DNA of 64,000 nt from Oceaniglobus trochenteri (GCF_020529025.1 NZ_JACNMM010000003.1:124001-188000); one strand, 5' to 3'; positions 17,688-30,820 are shown, counted from the first letter of the stretch. The notes: generated from the sequence alone by a model not told the origin. Made by a program: numbers and translations.

Positions 17688-18806
17688 ATGAAGCTCAGCA
17701 TCGAACGCGGCACATTGCTCAAGGCGGTCGCACATGCGCAATCGGTGGTCGAGCGGCGCAACACCATTCCGATCCTGGCAAACGTCCTGATCGAGGCCGA
17801 GGGCAACACCGTCAGCTTTCGCGCCACCGACCTTGACGTCGAGGTGGTGGACAAGGCCAATGGCCAGGTCGAACGCGCCGGGTCAACCACCGTGGGGGCC
17901 GTGACGCTTCATGAGATCGTGCGCAAGCTGCCCGATGGTGCGCTTGTGTCGCTGTCCGACGACGGCGCCTCGGGCCGCCTTGTGGTTGAGGCCGGGCGGT
18001 CGAACTTCCAGCTGGCCACCCTACCCCGCGAAGATTTCCCGGTGATGGCCACGTCTGAATATACCACCAACTTCTCGGTCGCGGCGCCGGTGCTGCGCCG
18101 CCTCTTCGACAAGAGCAAATTCGCCATCTCGACCGAAGAAACCCGCTATTACCTGAACGGCGTCTACATGCACGTTTCCGATGACGGCGGCGACATGACC
18201 CTGCGCTGCGTCGCCACCGACGGCCACCGCCTGGCCCGGATCGACGCCCCCCTTCCCATGGGCGCCGAGGGCATGCCCGGCGTGATCGTGCCCCGCAAGA
18301 CCGTGGGCGAGATGCGCAAGCTTCTTGACGACGACGAAGCCTCGATCGCGGTGTCGGTCTCGGAAACCAAGGTGCGCTTCGCCACCCCGGCCATCACCCT
18401 CACCTCGAAAGTGATCGATGGCACCTTCCCCGACTATTCGCGCGTGATTCCCAAGGGCAACACCAAGCGGATGGAAGTGGACGCCAAGGAATTCGCCAAT
18501 GCGGTCGACCGCGTGGCGACCGTCAGCAGCGAACGATCGCGCGCAGTGAAGATGCAGATCGACGAGGATCGCCTGATCCTGTCGGTCAACGCCCCCGACG
18601 CGGGCAACGCCGAGGAAGAGCTGGCCGTGGCCTATGGCGACGAGAAGCTGGAGATCGGGTTCAACGCCAAGTACCTGCTGGAAATCGCCAGCCAGGTTGA
18701 CCGCGAGAATGCCGTGTTCCTGTTCAATTCCTCGGGCGATCCGACGCTGATGCAGGAAGGCAACGACACATCGGCGGTCTATGTCGTCATGCCGATGCGC
18801 GTGTGA
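17688..18806 (+). CDS. dnaN: DNA polymerase III sliding clamp (beta subunit)
   Basis: DnaN forms the dimeric clamp that tethers DNA polymerase III to DNA. The ATG at 17688 (AGGTGAGG just upstream) gives MKLSIERGTLLKAVAHAQSV, and the 372-residue length fits three clamp domains. It ends with the family-typical YVVMPMRV, part of the peptide-binding surface. It lies in the dnaA-dnaN-recF-gyrB series. Confidence 0.98.
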   Translation: MKLSIERGTLLKAVAHAQSVVERRNTIPILANVLIEAEGNTVSFRATDLDVEVVDKANGQVERAGSTTVGAVTLHEIVRKLPDGALVSLSDDGASGRLVVEAGRSNFQLATLPREDFPVMATSEYTTNFSVAAPVLRRLFDKSKFAISTEETRYYLNGVYMHVSDDGGDMTLRCVATDGHRLARIDAPLPMGAEGMPGVIVPRKTVGEMRKLLDDDEASIAVSVSETKVRFATPAITLTSKVIDGTFPDYSRVIPKGNTKRMEVDAKEFANAVDRVATVSSERSRAVKMQIDEDRLILSVNAPDAGNAEEELAVAYGDEKLEIGFNAKYLLEIASQVDRENAVFLFNSSGDPTLMQEGNDTSAVYVVMPMRV

Positions 18807-18862
18807 TCGACCGGCCCTTCGGGGGGCGTAGTTTTCTTCGGTAAAAAGCAGGATGTGGTGCG

Positions 18863-22530
<3,668 letters not shown>

Positions 22531-22609
22531 GGCGCCTTGCCTGTGGAACACCGGCAATCGGATCATAACGCCCTTGGGCGCCCGAATGCCTGTGTCAGAA
22601 GAGCCAACC

Positions 22610-23338
22610 TCAGAAATAGCTGCAGACAAGGGCACCTGAAATCAGCGTCCAACCATCGGCCACGGCAAAAAAGGCCAGCTTGAAGGGCAGCGACACGATG
22701 GCCGGCGGCACCATCATCATGCCCATCGACATCAGGATGGCCGCGACCACCAGATCGATGATCAGGAAGGGCAGGAAGATCAGGAAACCGACCTGAAACG
22801 CCCTTTCGATCTCGGACAACAGGAATGACGGGACGATCAGGGACAGGGGCGAGTCCGGCCGCAGGCTGGCGTCGGCGACGTCGGGGCGCAGGGTCGTCAG
22901 GCTTTCGAATGTTCCGGGGTCAATGCGGGCCACCATGAAGACGCGGAACGGCTCCAGGGCGCGCGGCACCGCAAGTTCGACAGAAAGCGCCCCCTCGATC
23001 AGGGGGTTGATCGCGGTTTCCCAGGCCTCCAGAAAGACCGGCTCCATCACGAAATAGGTGAGAAACAACGCCAGCGTGACGATCAGCATGTTGGGCGGTG
23101 ACTGCTGCAGCCCGATCCCTTGGCGCAGGATCGACAGCACCGTCACGATGAACGGAAAGCAGGTGATCATGATTGCCAGGCCCGGTACGAGGCTGAGCAG
23201 GGTGATGAGCGCAAGAAGCTGCACGGAACGGGCGGTGAGCGAGGTATCGCCGCCCAGATCCAGTGACAGTTCCTGCGCCGCAAGAGGGCCCGCCAAGAGC
23301 GTCAGCACCAGAACCGCCGCGATCACAGCGCGCGTCAT
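22610..23338 (-). CDS. fliP: Flagellar export gate protein FliP
   Basis: FliP forms the central pore of the flagellar type III export gate. The 242-residue precursor has a cleavable N-terminal signal sequence (about 21 residues ending LAGPLAAQ), four membrane segments and the family blocks FPFIVTVLSILRQGIGLQQS and GFLIFLPFLIIDLVVAAILM. It is the last gene of the leftward fliF-fliH-fliN-fliP operon and starts two bases after the fliN stop. FliQ and FliO genes are not next to it. Confidence 0.96.
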   Translation of the reverse strand: MTRAVIAAVLVLTLLAGPLAAQELSLDLGGDTSLTARSVQLLALITLLSLVPGLAIMITCFPFIVTVLSILRQGIGLQQSPPNMLIVTLALFLTYFVMEPVFLEAWETAINPLIEGALSVELAVPRALEPFRVFMVARIDPGTFESLTTLRPDVADASLRPDSPLSLIVPSFLLSEIERAFQVGFLIFLPFLIIDLVVAAILMSMGMMMVPPAIVSLPFKLAFFAVADGWTLISGALVCSYF

Positions 23339-23340
23339 GA

Positions 23341-23634
23341 TCAGAGACCGGTCTTCAGATCGGCCACTTCCGTAAGCCGCACGGCAAGCTGGCCGGCCTG
23401 ATCACCGTCAAGTTCGTGAAGCTCGCCGCGGGCGATCAACCGGTCCCCGACGTAAAGATCGACCGGATCGTCGACGCGGCTGTCCAGCGGCAGGATGGCA
23501 TCCTTCCCCAGTCGCAACAGATCGCGCAGAAGCGGGCGCGCCTTGCCGACCGAAATGGTTATCTCAATCGGAACCTGCGTGAAGGGATGGGGCGGCTTGT
23601 CGCTGTCCTGCGGTGTCAATCGGGGCTCATCCAT
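23341..23634 (-). CDS. fliN: Flagellar motor switch C-ring protein FliN
   Basis: FliN forms the base of the C-ring with FliM and binds FliH. The ATG at 23634, which overlaps the fliH stop by eight bases, gives a 97-residue protein; its SpoA domain (residues about 30-97) shows the family pattern VPIEITISVGKARPLLRDLL and a following VDLYVGDRLIARGEL. fliM and fliG are absent from this part of the chromosome. Confidence 0.92.
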   Translation of the reverse strand: MDEPRLTPQDSDKPPHPFTQVPIEITISVGKARPLLRDLLRLGKDAILPLDSRVDDPVDLYVGDRLIARGELHELDGDQAGQLAVRLTEVADLKTGL

Positions 23635-24241
23635 GGTTGGCGGTTTCCTTGTTGAGGTCATCGAGCGCCGCCATTGCGCCGCTGATCGATGCGACGGCGC
23701 CTTCCAGGTCGATCTCGCGTTCGACGGCACCGATCCGGAGGAAAATCTGCCCCTGCGGCACGGTGGGTTCTTCGATCAGGGCAAGGGGCAGCGTGGTGAT
23801 CTTGTCGATGACGGGCCGCAACTGCGCCGCATCGCCGGGAAACACCATCAGTTCGATCGGGCTGTCCGCGGCCCCTTCGGCAAGGCCATCGATCTCTTCC
23901 ATGATCCGGGCGCCCAGGCTGTCGCGGATCAGGCGCGGCAGAACCTTGGACAGGATGCCATTCAGCAGCGGCGTCAGCGACCGCATAACGTGGGCGCGCG
24001 CCTCGTGGTAGGTGAACCCCAGATCCTCGAGGTTATTCGCCATGGCCGTATCAAGACGCTCGCGATCCTGGCTTGCCGCCTGGGTCGCATCCTCCCAGCC
24101 TGCGGCATAGCCCTTGTCATAAGCGGCCAGGGCCTGCTCTTCTGCGGGGGGCGTGGAGGTGTTCAGGTGGGGCAATCCGGACGTGGCACGCGGCGTCAGC
24201 GACGCTGCACCAAAATCCTCCAATTGCAGGGGTATCGGCAT
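23627..24241 (-). CDS. fliH: FliH-like flagellar export ATPase regulator
   Basis: The 204-residue protein lies between fliF and fliN, where FliH is encoded in this group. It has an N-terminal low-complexity part, a helical stalk (EEQALAAYDKGYAAGWEDAT) and a C-terminal domain with the GQIFLRIGAVEREIDLEGAV pattern expected of FliH/SctL proteins, which tether the FliI ATPase to the C-ring. Sequence conservation in FliH is weak; position and architecture carry the call. It shares one base with the fliF stop. Confidence 0.8.
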   Translation of the reverse strand: MPIPLQLEDFGAASLTPRATSGLPHLNTSTPPAEEQALAAYDKGYAAGWEDATQAASQDRERLDTAMANNLEDLGFTYHEARAHVMRSLTPLLNGILSKVLPRLIRDSLGARIMEEIDGLAEGAADSPIELMVFPGDAAQLRPVIDKITTLPLALIEEPTVPQGQIFLRIGAVEREIDLEGAVASISGAMAALDDLNKETANHG

Positions 24242-25857
24242 CAGGCGGGCTCCTCGGAATCTTCCATCCAGGTCTTGAGTATCTCGAGCGATTCTTCCTG
24301 CCGCTCTTCAATCAGCTTGCGCAGGCGATCCACCGGGTCGGCGCCGGACTGGCCCTGCGCGGAATGACTCACGGCGTTGCGATCCGAAACCACCTGCAGA
24401 TCGGCCGCCCCGGGGCCGCTGCCTTCGTCGATCTCGCCGGTCAGGGCGGTCGGGGTTTGCGTGGCCTCCGCAATGGGCGGCGCAAGGGCGCGCGATCTGT
24501 CGGCAGGTTTCGGCATCAGGATCGGGCGCACCACGAAAAGGCCAAGCAGCAGGGTGACGATGGCCAGCACGCCCAGTTGGGCAAGGCGCATCGCGTCAAA
24601 CGCAATCGGCCCGAAAAGGCCGGGCGCAGGCGGCGTGCCCTCAAAGGCGAGCGGTTCGAACTCCATGGTCTTCAACGTCAGGCTGTCGCCGCGATCGGCA
24701 TCGAACCCGATGGCCGAGGCCACCAACTCCCGCAGGGCCTCCATTTCGGGTTCGGGCCGTGGCGCCCAGACCTCGGCCCCCGAAGCATCGACACTGCGCA
24801 GCCCGTCAACCAGAACAGCAACGGAAAGACGCTTGATCGCACCGGGCGTGCGCAGGATTTCGCGTTGCGTCTCGGACACCTCGTAATTCACACGTTCGCG
24901 CGTCTGGGCGTTTTCGGTCTGCGACGAATCGCCGTTCGCACCGGCATCCCCATCGGGCAGGTTGCTGGCGACGGTTACACCCCCGGTCCCCTTGTCCGAT
25001 GAGGACGTCGAGGTTTCCTCACGGTCCGAACTGATGGCAACCCGGCCTTCCGGATCGAACCTGCGTTCGGTGATCTGCTCGCGTTCATTCACGGTTTCCA
25101 GGTTCACCTCGACAACCGCCTTGCCGAACCCGACCCGCGCCTCGAGAAGACGTTCGACGTTCTGCCTGATCTCCTGTGCCTTGTCGGTGCTGCGACCGGG
25201 GGCAAGGCCACCCGTCTCGGACGACAGAACCACGCCGCCCCTGGCATCGATCACCGAGACATCGTCGGGGGCAAGACCGGCAACCGCCGATGCCACCAGG
25301 AAACGCAGGGCGCGCGCGTGGCTTGTCGAAAGGCCGCCATCGGCCGTCGTGACAGTGACCGAAGCTGTCGGTGGCACGTCACGTTGAAAGGGTCGGTTGC
25401 TCTGGTTGGCGATATGCACACGCGCGTTCTGAATGGCCGGGCTTGCCACGATGGTGCGCGCCAGCTCTCCCTCTTTCGCGCGCCAGTAGGCGGCATCGAA
25501 CATCTGCGAAGTGGTTCCGAATCCGGAAAGAGAATCAAGCAGTTCGTAGCCCTGCGCATTGTTCGACGGAAGCCCTTCGGACGCCAGGGTCAGACGCAGT
25601 TCATCGCGCTTGGTGCTATCGACGAAGATCGACGAACCGCGAATCTCGTATGCCGCGCCCTGGGCCTCAAGCGCCTGCACGACTTCGCCGGCGGCGCCGT
25701 TTTCAAGGCCCGCATATAGCAGGATCATCGACGGCGTTGTTGCCATGCGCGTCAGCCCGACGACCGCCACCAGCATCGCCACCACGGCCAGAACCGCGAC
25801 AACCTGGCGCTGCACCGTAAGACCGGACCAGACCGAGAGTACCTGTTGCAAGACCAT
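24241..25857 (-). CDS. fliF: Flagellar MS-ring protein FliF
   Basis: FliF builds the MS ring in the inner membrane. The product has a first membrane segment at about residues 15-40, the SctJ-like ring-building domains (GLPSNNAQGYELLDSLSGFG and RVHIANQSNRPF patterns), a large periplasmic region and a second membrane segment near residue 440 before the cytoplasmic FliG-binding tail. AGGAGG abuts the ATG at 25857, so the true initiation codon may be the TTG two codons later, six bases from that Shine-Dalgarno. It is divergent from fliL across a CtrA-like box. Confidence 0.95.
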   Translation of the reverse strand: MVLQQVLSVWSGLTVQRQVVAVLAVVAMLVAVVGLTRMATTPSMILLYAGLENGAAGEVVQALEAQGAAYEIRGSSIFVDSTKRDELRLTLASEGLPSNNAQGYELLDSLSGFGTTSQMFDAAYWRAKEGELARTIVASPAIQNARVHIANQSNRPFQRDVPPTASVTVTTADGGLSTSHARALRFLVASAVAGLAPDDVSVIDARGGVVLSSETGGLAPGRSTDKAQEIRQNVERLLEARVGFGKAVVEVNLETVNEREQITERRFDPEGRVAISSDREETSTSSSDKGTGGVTVASNLPDGDAGANGDSSQTENAQTRERVNYEVSETQREILRTPGAIKRLSVAVLVDGLRSVDASGAEVWAPRPEPEMEALRELVASAIGFDADRGDSLTLKTMEFEPLAFEGTPPAPGLFGPIAFDAMRLAQLGVLAIVTLLLGLFVVRPILMPKPADRSRALAPPIAEATQTPTALTGEIDEGSGPGAADLQVVSDRNAVSHSAQGQSGADPVDRLRKLIEERQEESLEILKTWMEDSEEPA

Positions 25858-25912
25858 CCTCCTGATGAATCGGGCTTCTGCCCCGTCTTGCCCCAGACTT
25901 CGCCCAAGCATC

Positions 25913-25927
25913 TTAACATTCGGTTAG
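25913..25927. promoter_or_regulatory. CtrA-like box between fliF and fliL
   Basis: TTAACATTCGGTTAG is TTAA-N7-TTAG, seven of eight matches to the CtrA consensus and the clearest such box in the window. It lies 56-70 bases upstream of fliF and 47-61 bases upstream of fliL, so one site could serve both divergent operons. Confidence 0.55.
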
Positions 25928-25973
25928 TCAGATCGGGGGTAGAACGGATTCGCGATAGAAAATCGGGAACCAC

Positions 25974-26465
25974 ATGGCAAATGCAGAAACAGATATGCCA
26001 AGCGACACGGGCAAGGGAAAATCCGGCCTGAAAAGCTTGATCCTCAGCGCCCTGCTGGCCGCTCTTCTGGGCGGCGGCGGGTTTTACGCGGTCTGGTCGG
26101 GATTGATTCTGGGCGCGCCGCATCCGAATGATCCGAAGGAAACCGCCACGCTGCCCGGCCTGCCGGACATCACCTTCATCCCGCTTCAGCCGATCGTCGT
26201 GTCGCTGGGCCCGGGAAGCCGGTCACGCCACCTTCGTTTCCAGGGCCAGCTGGAGGTGGACAACAAGCATGCCGATGATGTCACACGTCTGCTGCCCCGG
26301 GTCGTCGATGTCCTGAACAGCTTTCTTCGGGCCGTCGAGCCCGCGGAACTTGAGGAACCCGGCTCTCTCATCCGACTTCGCTCGCAGATGCTGCGCCGCG
26401 CACAGATCGTCGTGGGTGACGGCAGGGTGCGCGATCTTCTGATCATGGAATTTGTGCTGAACTGA
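25974..26465 (+). CDS. fliL: Flagellar basal body protein FliL
   Basis: FliL is a single-pass membrane protein that surrounds the stator and supports torque. The 163-residue product has a basic N-terminus, one membrane helix (residues about 22-45) and a periplasmic stomatin-like domain with FIPLQPIVVSLGPGSRSRHL and a C-terminal LLIMEFVLN. It starts a rightward operon fliL-DUF6468-motE. A GGGA Shine-Dalgarno is present. Confidence 0.93.
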   Translation: MANAETDMPSDTGKGKSGLKSLILSALLAALLGGGGFYAVWSGLILGAPHPNDPKETATLPGLPDITFIPLQPIVVSLGPGSRSRHLRFQGQLEVDNKHADDVTRLLPRVVDVLNSFLRAVEPAELEEPGSLIRLRSQMLRRAQIVVGDGRVRDLLIMEFVLN

Positions 26466-26474
26466 GGATTCGAG

Positions 26475-26927
26475 ATGACCTTGATTGCCGATATCCTGTT
26501 GATTGCCGGCGCCGCCGGCGCGGCCTTCTATTGCGTGATACTGTCACGCCGGCTGAGCAGGTTCACCGACCTCGAAAAGGGCGTCGGCGGGGCCATCGCC
26601 GTCTTGTCGGCCCAGGTTGACGACATGACACGAACCCTGCAGGCGGCGCAGGCACAGGCCTCCACCTCGGGCCAAACCCTGGAGGCTCTTACCTCGCGGG
26701 CTGAAGAGGCCGCGCGCAGGTTGGAACTGCATGTCGCCGCCCTGCACGATCTCGAAACCGAACCTGATCCGGTGCAGGCCCGCGCACCATCCGACGTCGC
26801 GCCAACCGTCTCCTTCCGACGGAAAGAGGCCGAGCCCGCCCCGCCCGAGGCACCCCGGCCCACGGGCAGCCGCCCCGTCCAGTCGTTCTTTTCCACCCAG
26901 CGCCAGCCCGAGATGGATCACCGATGA
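26475..26927 (+). CDS. DUF6468-like flagellar-locus membrane protein
   Basis: The 150-residue protein has an N-terminal membrane helix (residues about 3-22), a coiled-coil stretch (residues about 30-95) and a disordered Pro/Glu tail ending SFFSTQRQPEMDHR. Proteins of this build sit between fliL and motE in many alphaproteobacteria and have been grouped as DUF6468; I recall the family from context and cannot confirm membership here. The gene overlaps motE by four bases. Function is unknown; a structural role near the stator or basal body is only an inference. Confidence 0.6.
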   Translation: MTLIADILLIAGAAGAAFYCVILSRRLSRFTDLEKGVGGAIAVLSAQVDDMTRTLQAAQAQASTSGQTLEALTSRAEEAARRLELHVAALHDLETEPDPVQARAPSDVAPTVSFRRKEAEPAPPEAPRPTGSRPVQSFFSTQRQPEMDHR

Positions 26928-27526
26928 CAACCCCCAAGCGATCTTTCCGCCATGGTTGGCGCCTTGGCCCCTTGTCCTTCGTGGCGCTGCTTCTGATCGC
27001 CTCTGGCGTCTTGCGATTTCTTGGCGGCCCGGCGGCAGCCATCGCGAAGGAAGTGGCCGATTTGTCCGCAACTGAAAACGCCGAAACGGCCCGGCAATGC
27101 GAACCACCCCCCGACCTGGCCGAGGTTCTCGAAGCCCTCTCGACACGCGAGGCCCGTCTGAAGGATCGCGAGGCCTATGTCGCCGAACGGTCAGCGCGTC
27201 TGGCAGAGGCAGAGCAAGAGATCGAACGCCAGATCGCGGCATTGGTCGCAGCCGAGAACCAGCTGGAGCAGACGCTGACCATGGCATCGACGGCGGCCGA
27301 GGATGACGTCGCCCGCCTGACGGCGGTCTACGAAAACATGAAACCGAAGGAGGCGGCTATTCTGTTCGAAACGATGTCGCCGGAATTCGCCGCCGGCTTT
27401 CTTGGCCGAATGCGCCCCGATGTCGCCGCGAAGGTCGTCGAAGGGCTTAGCCCGGATTCCGCCTATTCGATCAGCGTCATTCTTGCCGGACGCAATGCCG
27501 AGGCGCCGACAAACGAACGGCGATAG
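26924..27526 (+). CDS. motE: MotE-like motility chaperone
   Basis: MotE of rhizobia is a periplasmic chaperone that stabilises MotC. The 200-residue product has an N-terminal membrane anchor (about residues 17-40), a coiled coil (residues about 70-120) and a C-terminal MgtE-N-like helical repeat (NMKPKEAAILFETMSPEFAA, then FLGRMRPDVAAKVVEGLSPD). This matches the MotE/FliG-like MgtE_N family. No rhizobial-type motC is annotated nearby, but a large exported protein is encoded two genes downstream. Confidence 0.8.
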   Translation: MTTPKRSFRHGWRLGPLSFVALLLIASGVLRFLGGPAAAIAKEVADLSATENAETARQCEPPPDLAEVLEALSTREARLKDREAYVAERSARLAEAEQEIERQIAALVAAENQLEQTLTMASTAAEDDVARLTAVYENMKPKEAAILFETMSPEFAAGFLGRMRPDVAAKVVEGLSPDSAYSISVILAGRNAEAPTNERR

Positions 27527-27603
27527 CTCCTGATCCGTCAGCCTTCGTTAACCTTCACCTGCGATATGAATGCCGTAAAGCTGTTTCTGGAGACTTGATA
27601 CTC

Positions 27604-28467
27604 ATGCTTGGAATCGTCGGAATCGCGGTCATTTTCATCATGGTTTTCGGCGGATACCTTGCGGCCGGCGGAAAGATGGGAATCATCCTCAAATCCCTTC
27701 CTTTCGAACTGTCCATGATCGGCGGTGCGGCGATCGGTGCCTTCCTGCTTTCCAACGATTCCTCGGCAATCAAGAAGACGATCAAGGATCTGAAATTCGT
27801 ATTCAAGGGGCCGAAATGGAAATCATCCGACTATCGTGATCTCCTGTGTCTCCTTTACGAACTCATCCGCCTCGCAAAGCAGAACCCCGTTCAACTGGAA
27901 GAACACATCGAAGCGCCCGACAGCAGCGAGATTTTCGGCCGATACCCCAGGATCGCGAAGGATCACGAGGCGATCGAGCTGATCTGCGATACGCTCAGAT
28001 CGGCATCGATGAACTACGATGACCCGCATCAGGTGGAAGAAGTGCTGGAAAAACGCATGGAGGCCAATCTGCACCACGCGCTTCATTCCAGTCATGCCCT
28101 TCAGACCATGGCAGACGGCCTGCCCGCCCTGGGAATCGTCGCCGCCGTGCTTGGTGTCATCAAGACCATGGGGTCCATCGACCAGCCGCCGGAGATTCTG
28201 GGGAAAATGATCGGCGGGGCCCTGGTTGGCACCTTTCTTGGCGTCTTCCTGGCCTACGGGCTTGTCGGCCCCTTCGCGACGAAGCTGAAAGCCGTCGTCG
28301 AGGAAGATGCCCACTTCTACCAGCTGATCCGCGAAGTTCTTGTCGCGAACATGTACAACCACACCGCCAATATCTGCATCGAGGTCGGCCGACAGAATAC
28401 ACCGCATCACATGCGCCCCGGCTTTCCCGAGCTTGAAGAAGCCCTGAAAGAGGCAAAGGCGGCATGA
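27604..28467 (+). CDS. motA: Flagellar motor stator protein MotA
   Basis: MotA is the proton-channel subunit of the stator. The ATG at 27604 gives MLGIVGIAVIFIMVFGGYLA (287 residues), with four membrane helices, the cytoplasmic loop carrying conserved Arg/Glu residues, and the family block LPALGIVAAVLGVIKTMGSI then GGALVGTFLGVFLAYGLVGP. A TTG three codons upstream is a weaker start. The partner motB is not next to it; instead the gene overlaps a 730-residue exported protein by four bases. Confidence 0.96.
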   Translation: MLGIVGIAVIFIMVFGGYLAAGGKMGIILKSLPFELSMIGGAAIGAFLLSNDSSAIKKTIKDLKFVFKGPKWKSSDYRDLLCLLYELIRLAKQNPVQLEEHIEAPDSSEIFGRYPRIAKDHEAIELICDTLRSASMNYDDPHQVEEVLEKRMEANLHHALHSSHALQTMADGLPALGIVAAVLGVIKTMGSIDQPPEILGKMIGGALVGTFLGVFLAYGLVGPFATKLKAVVEEDAHFYQLIREVLVANMYNHTANICIEVGRQNTPHHMRPGFPELEEALKEAKAA

Positions 28468-30656
28468 AACCCGTGATCTGTCGAACCTTGATCGGCGTGA
28501 TCGCCTTGATCATGCATTTGGGCGCGCCCATCACCTCGGCTCAGGCCGAAATTCTAAGGGTAAGAACGGCCGAACATGACGGCTTCACGCGCATCGTGGT
28601 TGATCTGGCAGACCGGTTTGACTGGAAGATCACCCGATCCGGAAAATCGTTCGGCGTCCGGTTTGCAGATTCAAAAACACGCTTCGATCTTTCGGGTGCC
28701 TTTCGCCGGATTTCCGACCGGCGAATAGAAGACATTACAGATGGCGGAAACGGGACGCTTGGTGTTCTCCTGTCCTGTGAGTGCCAGATCAGCACTACGG
28801 CACTTCCCAACGATGGCTTGATGATCGACATCCAGGAGGAAGGTCCAACCGCTTCCGATCCCTGGTCAATTACGTCAGGGTCGGTCGCACCGGATCACGC
28901 GCGCCCCAGGCCCCGCCCCGGACGTACAGGCGCGATCCTTCCGATCATTCTTCCCGAACAGGAACGGCAATCTCCAGCCAGCTCTGCTGACATTCCTCTC
29001 GACGGCGCCGGGAATTCGCTTACCGCCGCGCACCGGTATCTCCTTCTCACCGGCGCTTTTGAACAGATGCGGCGGGCCGAGTTTCAAGGGCTGGTCGACT
29101 TCAAGTCTTCAGAGCCGTTGCGGATCAGTAAGCCCGCCGACGATCCGCAGCCCCCGGCCGAAGGTGCCACGATCGCCCCCCCAGATCAGGTCGTCCAAAA
29201 ACGCGCACCCCAGAGCTATGAAAACATCAGGATCGAAACCCAAGTCGACCTGGATTCGACCGGCACCGACCCATCTGGTTTTCCCATGGGCAGTTCGTTT
29301 TGCGGTGACCCGGGGATTGTCGACCCAACCCATTGGTTTGCGGCGACGGACAACCGCCCGGACCTTGCCACACTTTACGCCGACATCACCGACGACCGCG
29401 GCAAGCCGGTTCCCGAGGCCTATGCCGCACTTGCGCGGCGGCTCATCTACCTCAGTTTCGGAAAGGAAGCGCTGTTTCTTTTGAAAAGTGGCCCAGAGGA
29501 AACCCCTGAGCGGAAACAACTTCTCGAGATGGCCACACTGCTGGAGGGTGGCCCCCTGGATCAACCCTCCTACTTCGGGCCTCAACTGTCCTGCAATTCC
29601 GCCGCGTCGCTCTGGGCAATTCTTGCAAACGACGAAATCACCGGGGTCGAGAGCCAGACAATCGATGCCGTGGTCCGTACGATATCGTCCTTCCCCATCC
29701 ATCTTCGCCGTTTTCTGGGGCCGCGGTTGGCGGAAAGAATGATCGAAATTGGTGAAACGACCGCAGCCCTCGCGATCCGCAATGCGGTTCTTCGCGGCGA
29801 CACGGCCCCCTCCATTCCGGCGGTCATGCTGGAAGCGAAGCTGCAGCAGGAACAGGAAAACGAGCCGGGCGCACTGCACAACCTGACCAAGGTTTCCGAA
29901 TCGCGCAGCGAGCTTGCGGCCGAGGCATTTGCGATACTGCTGGAAAATGCTCTGAGAAGCGGTGAAACGATTGCAGCGGCCACCATCGAACAGGCCCAGG
30001 CCCTGGAATTTGAGGTGCGGCCTGACGGATCCGCAGGACGGTTGACCGCCGCCATCACCCAGGCATTGACCAGAGGCGGCGACTACACGTCCGCCTTCGA
30101 GCGGATCCGAAGGTTTGAAAGGGCTGACGGCGGCACCGAGGGCTTGGCACGCCAAAGATCGCAGGCCCTGACCGCCCTTGCCGAGACGGCTTCGGATGCC
30201 GAATTCCTGAACATCGCCATGCGTGAAACCACAGGTCTTGAAGGCACGGACCCTGCAAGGGTTCTGGTGGCAGACCGCCTTGCAAAGCTTGGCTTGCCGG
30301 GGCCAGCGCGCAAATCCCTTGGCGCGGGGCGCAGTGTTCCGAGCGATGCGGAACGATATGTGCGGGCAAGAATAGCCCTGCTGGAAGGCGAGCCCGGCAT
30401 TGCCGAGAGTTACCTGACCGGCTTGGAGACCAAGGAGGCAACCGCTTTACGCGAGGAGATTTCCCGCGAAAGTCTGCATTCAGTTCTGGAAGACGGGGAA
30501 TCGCAGGAGGTTTCTGAGGTGAAGACCGACGAACCGGATCAATCCAAAATCGATCAGCTTGTCATCGCCCGCAACAAGGCCTTGCTGGAAGAAAGCCGGA
30601 AGGCCCGCGATGAGCTGAAGGCGCTCTTGGAAAAGAACGCGGCGAAACTGCCGTGA
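28464..30656 (+). CDS. Large exported protein coupled to motA (MotC-like by position)
   Basis: The 730-residue product has a signal peptide (first ~28 residues, ending ITSAQA) and an AMIN-like beta-rich domain near residues 30-120 (EHDGFTRIVVDLADRFDWKI). After a Pro-rich linker comes a helical, repeat-like body from about residue 280 to 680 that resembles TPR-type solenoids, and then a charged coiled tail. AMIN domains bind peptidoglycan or envelope proteins. Overlap with the motA stop (ATGA) and a motE two genes upstream suggest a periplasmic stator-associated factor, perhaps the MotE client. It has no OmpA/MotB plug domain, so it is not MotB. Confidence 0.65.
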   Translation: MKPVICRTLIGVIALIMHLGAPITSAQAEILRVRTAEHDGFTRIVVDLADRFDWKITRSGKSFGVRFADSKTRFDLSGAFRRISDRRIEDITDGGNGTLGVLLSCECQISTTALPNDGLMIDIQEEGPTASDPWSITSGSVAPDHARPRPRPGRTGAILPIILPEQERQSPASSADIPLDGAGNSLTAAHRYLLLTGAFEQMRRAEFQGLVDFKSSEPLRISKPADDPQPPAEGATIAPPDQVVQKRAPQSYENIRIETQVDLDSTGTDPSGFPMGSSFCGDPGIVDPTHWFAATDNRPDLATLYADITDDRGKPVPEAYAALARRLIYLSFGKEALFLLKSGPEETPERKQLLEMATLLEGGPLDQPSYFGPQLSCNSAASLWAILANDEITGVESQTIDAVVRTISSFPIHLRRFLGPRLAERMIEIGETTAALAIRNAVLRGDTAPSIPAVMLEAKLQQEQENEPGALHNLTKVSESRSELAAEAFAILLENALRSGETIAAATIEQAQALEFEVRPDGSAGRLTAAITQALTRGGDYTSAFERIRRFERADGGTEGLARQRSQALTALAETASDAEFLNIAMRETTGLEGTDPARVLVADRLAKLGLPGPARKSLGAGRSVPSDAERYVRARIALLEGEPGIAESYLTGLETKEATALREEISRESLHSVLEDGESQEVSEVKTDEPDQSKIDQLVIARNKALLEESRKARDELKALLEKNAAKLP

Positions 30657-30820
30657 GTTTGGGGGGCGCGAAACATGCGACGCTTGGGCAATTCAAGATT
30701 GGCGCGCGATGCTTTGGCCGAAGGGCCGGTTTGATAAAGGCCACCACGAAGCTTCGGAATGCGTCGGAATTCTCAAATCACCGCCCAGGTTTGAGGCGTC
30801 GACAATCGGCCTTCCATCAA

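Noticed and set aside
22555-22600. Bidirectional terminator between gyrB and fliP
   Set aside because: Only a five-base CGCCC/GGGCG stem without a T-run; too weak to call.
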